Source: Xanthobacteraceae bacterium
GTDB taxonomy: Bacteria > Pseudomonadota > Alphaproteobacteria > Rhizobiales > Xanthobacteraceae
Assembly: GCA_030043175.1 (NCBI GenBank)
Contig: JASHYD010000106.1
Coordinates: forward strand, 1 to 5,609
DNA: 5,609 nucleotides
Direction of reading: 5' to 3'
Shown here: piece after piece, positions 4,710 to 5,609 of the stretch
How the letters are laid out: each line of letters opens with the position of its first letter
Position numbering within the stretch: position 1 is the first letter of the stretch
Notes under the pieces: model-generated
Seen by the model: only the letters and a program-made list of their open reading frames with translations
Databases searched by the model: none
Told to the model about the DNA's origin: nothing
Program-made: the position numbers and the translations under genes

Positions 4710-5609
4710 TCACCCCTTGATGTTCGCTTGTCTGATGATCGGCCACCATCTGTCGATCTCGGCTTTTTGGAGAGCGGCGAGCGCTTGCGGGTTCTGCTGC
4801 TCGCTCGTTGGAACCTCAGACCCGAGCTCGGCAAGTCGGGATTGTACAATCGTATCGGCCATGACGTCGACTACGGCTGCGTGGAGCCGCTCGATGATAC
4901 TGCGGGGCGTGTCCTTGGGCGCCCACAGGCCGAACCAGAATGTGGTGTAAAATCCCGGCAAGCCCGCTTCGTCGACGCTCGGAATCTCCGGGGCGGCGGC
5001 GAGCCTCGATTTGGCGGTCACGGCGAAGGCTTTGATCTTTCCGCTGCGCACCTGCGCCAGCGAGCTCGACACTTGGTCGAACACGAGGTCGATCTGCCCG
5101 GCTACCAAATCCTGGATCACCTGCGGGGTGCCGCGGTACGGCACCAGCTGGAAGTGCACGCCGAGCGTGCTTTGGAAGTACGCGGCGGCGATATGCGACG
5201 GGCTGCCCGGACCCGCGGTGCCGCACGTGACGTTGTCGCTGTTTGCCTTTACCCACGTGACCAACTCGCGGAGGTTTTTTGCTGGGATGGCATTGCGGGC
5301 AATGATGAGCTGATTGTTGCTCGGCAGCAGGGAGATCGGCTCGAAATCGTTCACCACGTCATAGCCGAGCGAATAGATAGCGCCGTTAAAGACGTGGGTT
5401 CCGAGGTTGCCGAGGATTAGCGTGTGGCCGTCGGGTGCGGCACGCGCGACGCGACCGACCCCGATGCTGCCGGCGGCACCAGCGATATTGTCGATGATCA
5501 CCGGTTGTCCGAGGAACGCCCGCATCGGTTCGCTCAAGATGCGGGCGAGCACGTCGGCCGGCCCTGCCGCGGGGAACGGAACCACCAGGGTGACAGGGTG
5601 CGTTGGAAA
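4710..5609 (-). CDS. Tripartite tricarboxylate transporter substrate-binding protein (Bug family), N-terminus off the window
   Basis: A periplasmic solute receptor of the Bug/TctC type, which captures carboxylates or related small molecules for a TctAB membrane transporter or for signalling. The frame is open through the right edge: the codons before GTG 5585 read FPTHPVTL, the normal start of the mature domain (family form: P-x-[KR]-P-[IV]-x-[LIM]-VVPF). GTG 5585 is therefore not the real start, and the signal peptide lies outside. Visible family blocks, numbered from Val 5585, are VPFPAAGPADVLAR (2-15), GQPVIIDNIAGAAGS (26-40), ARAAPDGHTLILGN (47-60), VPYRGTPQVIQDLVAGQIDL (148-167), IPSVDEAGLPGF (201-212) and FGLWAPKDTP (218-227). 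A typical RWWPIIRQANIKG end closes it. In the window there are 299 residues, with roughly 25 missing. No TctA or TctB gene is visible downstream, so within this window it looks like an orphan receptor, as is common for this family. It precedes the MmgE/PrpD gene by 65 nt, suggesting a substrate link. Confidence 0.95.
   Translation of the reverse strand, partial: FPTHPVTLVVPFPAAGPADVLARILSEPMRAFLGQPVIIDNIAGAAGSIGVGRVARAAPDGHTLILGNLGTHVFNGAIYSLGYDVVNDFEPISLLPSNNQLIIARNAIPAKNLRELVTWVKANSDNVTCGTAGPGSPSHIAAAYFQSTLGVHFQLVPYRGTPQVIQDLVAGQIDLVFDQVSSSLAQVRSGKIKAFAVTAKSRLAAAPEIPSVDEAGLPGFYTTFWFGLWAPKDTPRSIIERLHAAVVDVMADTIVQSRLAELGSEVPTSEQQNPQALAALQKAEIDRWWPIIRQANIKG

Noticed and set aside
4599..5420. 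Long plus-strand ORF (273 codons) opposite the Bug gene and the MmgE/PrpD 5' end
   Set aside because: It is antisense to two well-supported family genes, has no RBS and has Arg/Gly-rich composition typical of shadow frames in high-GC DNA.
5583..5585. GTG 5585 as start codon of the Bug protein
   Set aside because: The frame continues to the window edge with residues typical of the mature N-terminus (FPTHPVTL), so the true start and signal peptide lie outside.

Overview
This 5.6 kb window looks like part of a high-GC proteobacterial genome. A Rhizobiales member such as a Bradyrhizobium-type soil bacterium is the most natural guess. That rests on the GC-rich right half with a Bug-type periplasmic binding protein beside an MmgE/PrpD enzyme, and on a patchy left half of lower GC and broken reading frames, as seen in accessory or island DNA. 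No taxonomic marker gene is present, so the assignment is inference.

Left half (1 to about 2050): no intact gene of recognisable family. It holds a possible gene tail running in from the left edge, a GC-rich hairpin (75-94), short hypothetical ORFs, a palindrome and a 15-bp tandem duplication near 550-600, and an AT-rich patch around 661-780. A start-less but protein-like C-terminal remnant lies at 866-1072. One small hypothetical gene on the minus strand (1134-1442) has a good ribosome binding site. GC swings locally: 20/60 at 661-720 and 17/60 at 2041-2100, against about 70% inside the right-hand genes. Together these suggest decayed, horizontally acquired DNA.

Middle (1898-3243): a small hypothetical ORF with a strong Shine-Dalgarno is followed 14 nt later by an intact 210-aa histidine phosphatase (branch 1, phosphoglycerate mutase/CobC-like). 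A 486-nt gap then separates this plus-strand gene from the convergent minus-strand genes. The gap contains a perfect 12-bp inverted repeat and frame-broken ORFs.

Right half (3244-5609, minus strand): a probable two-gene operon. Transcription enters from the right edge through a tripartite-tricarboxylate-transporter-type solute-binding protein (Bug family, N-terminus outside the window). It continues after 65 nt into an intact 466-aa MmgE/PrpD family protein. A plausible reading is uptake or sensing of an organic acid by the Bug protein, followed by dehydration, decarboxylation or isomerisation of a related carboxylate by the MmgE/PrpD enzyme. The substrate cannot be read from the sequence.

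No tRNA, rRNA, CRISPR array, complete insertion sequence or convincing novel multi-gene system was found.
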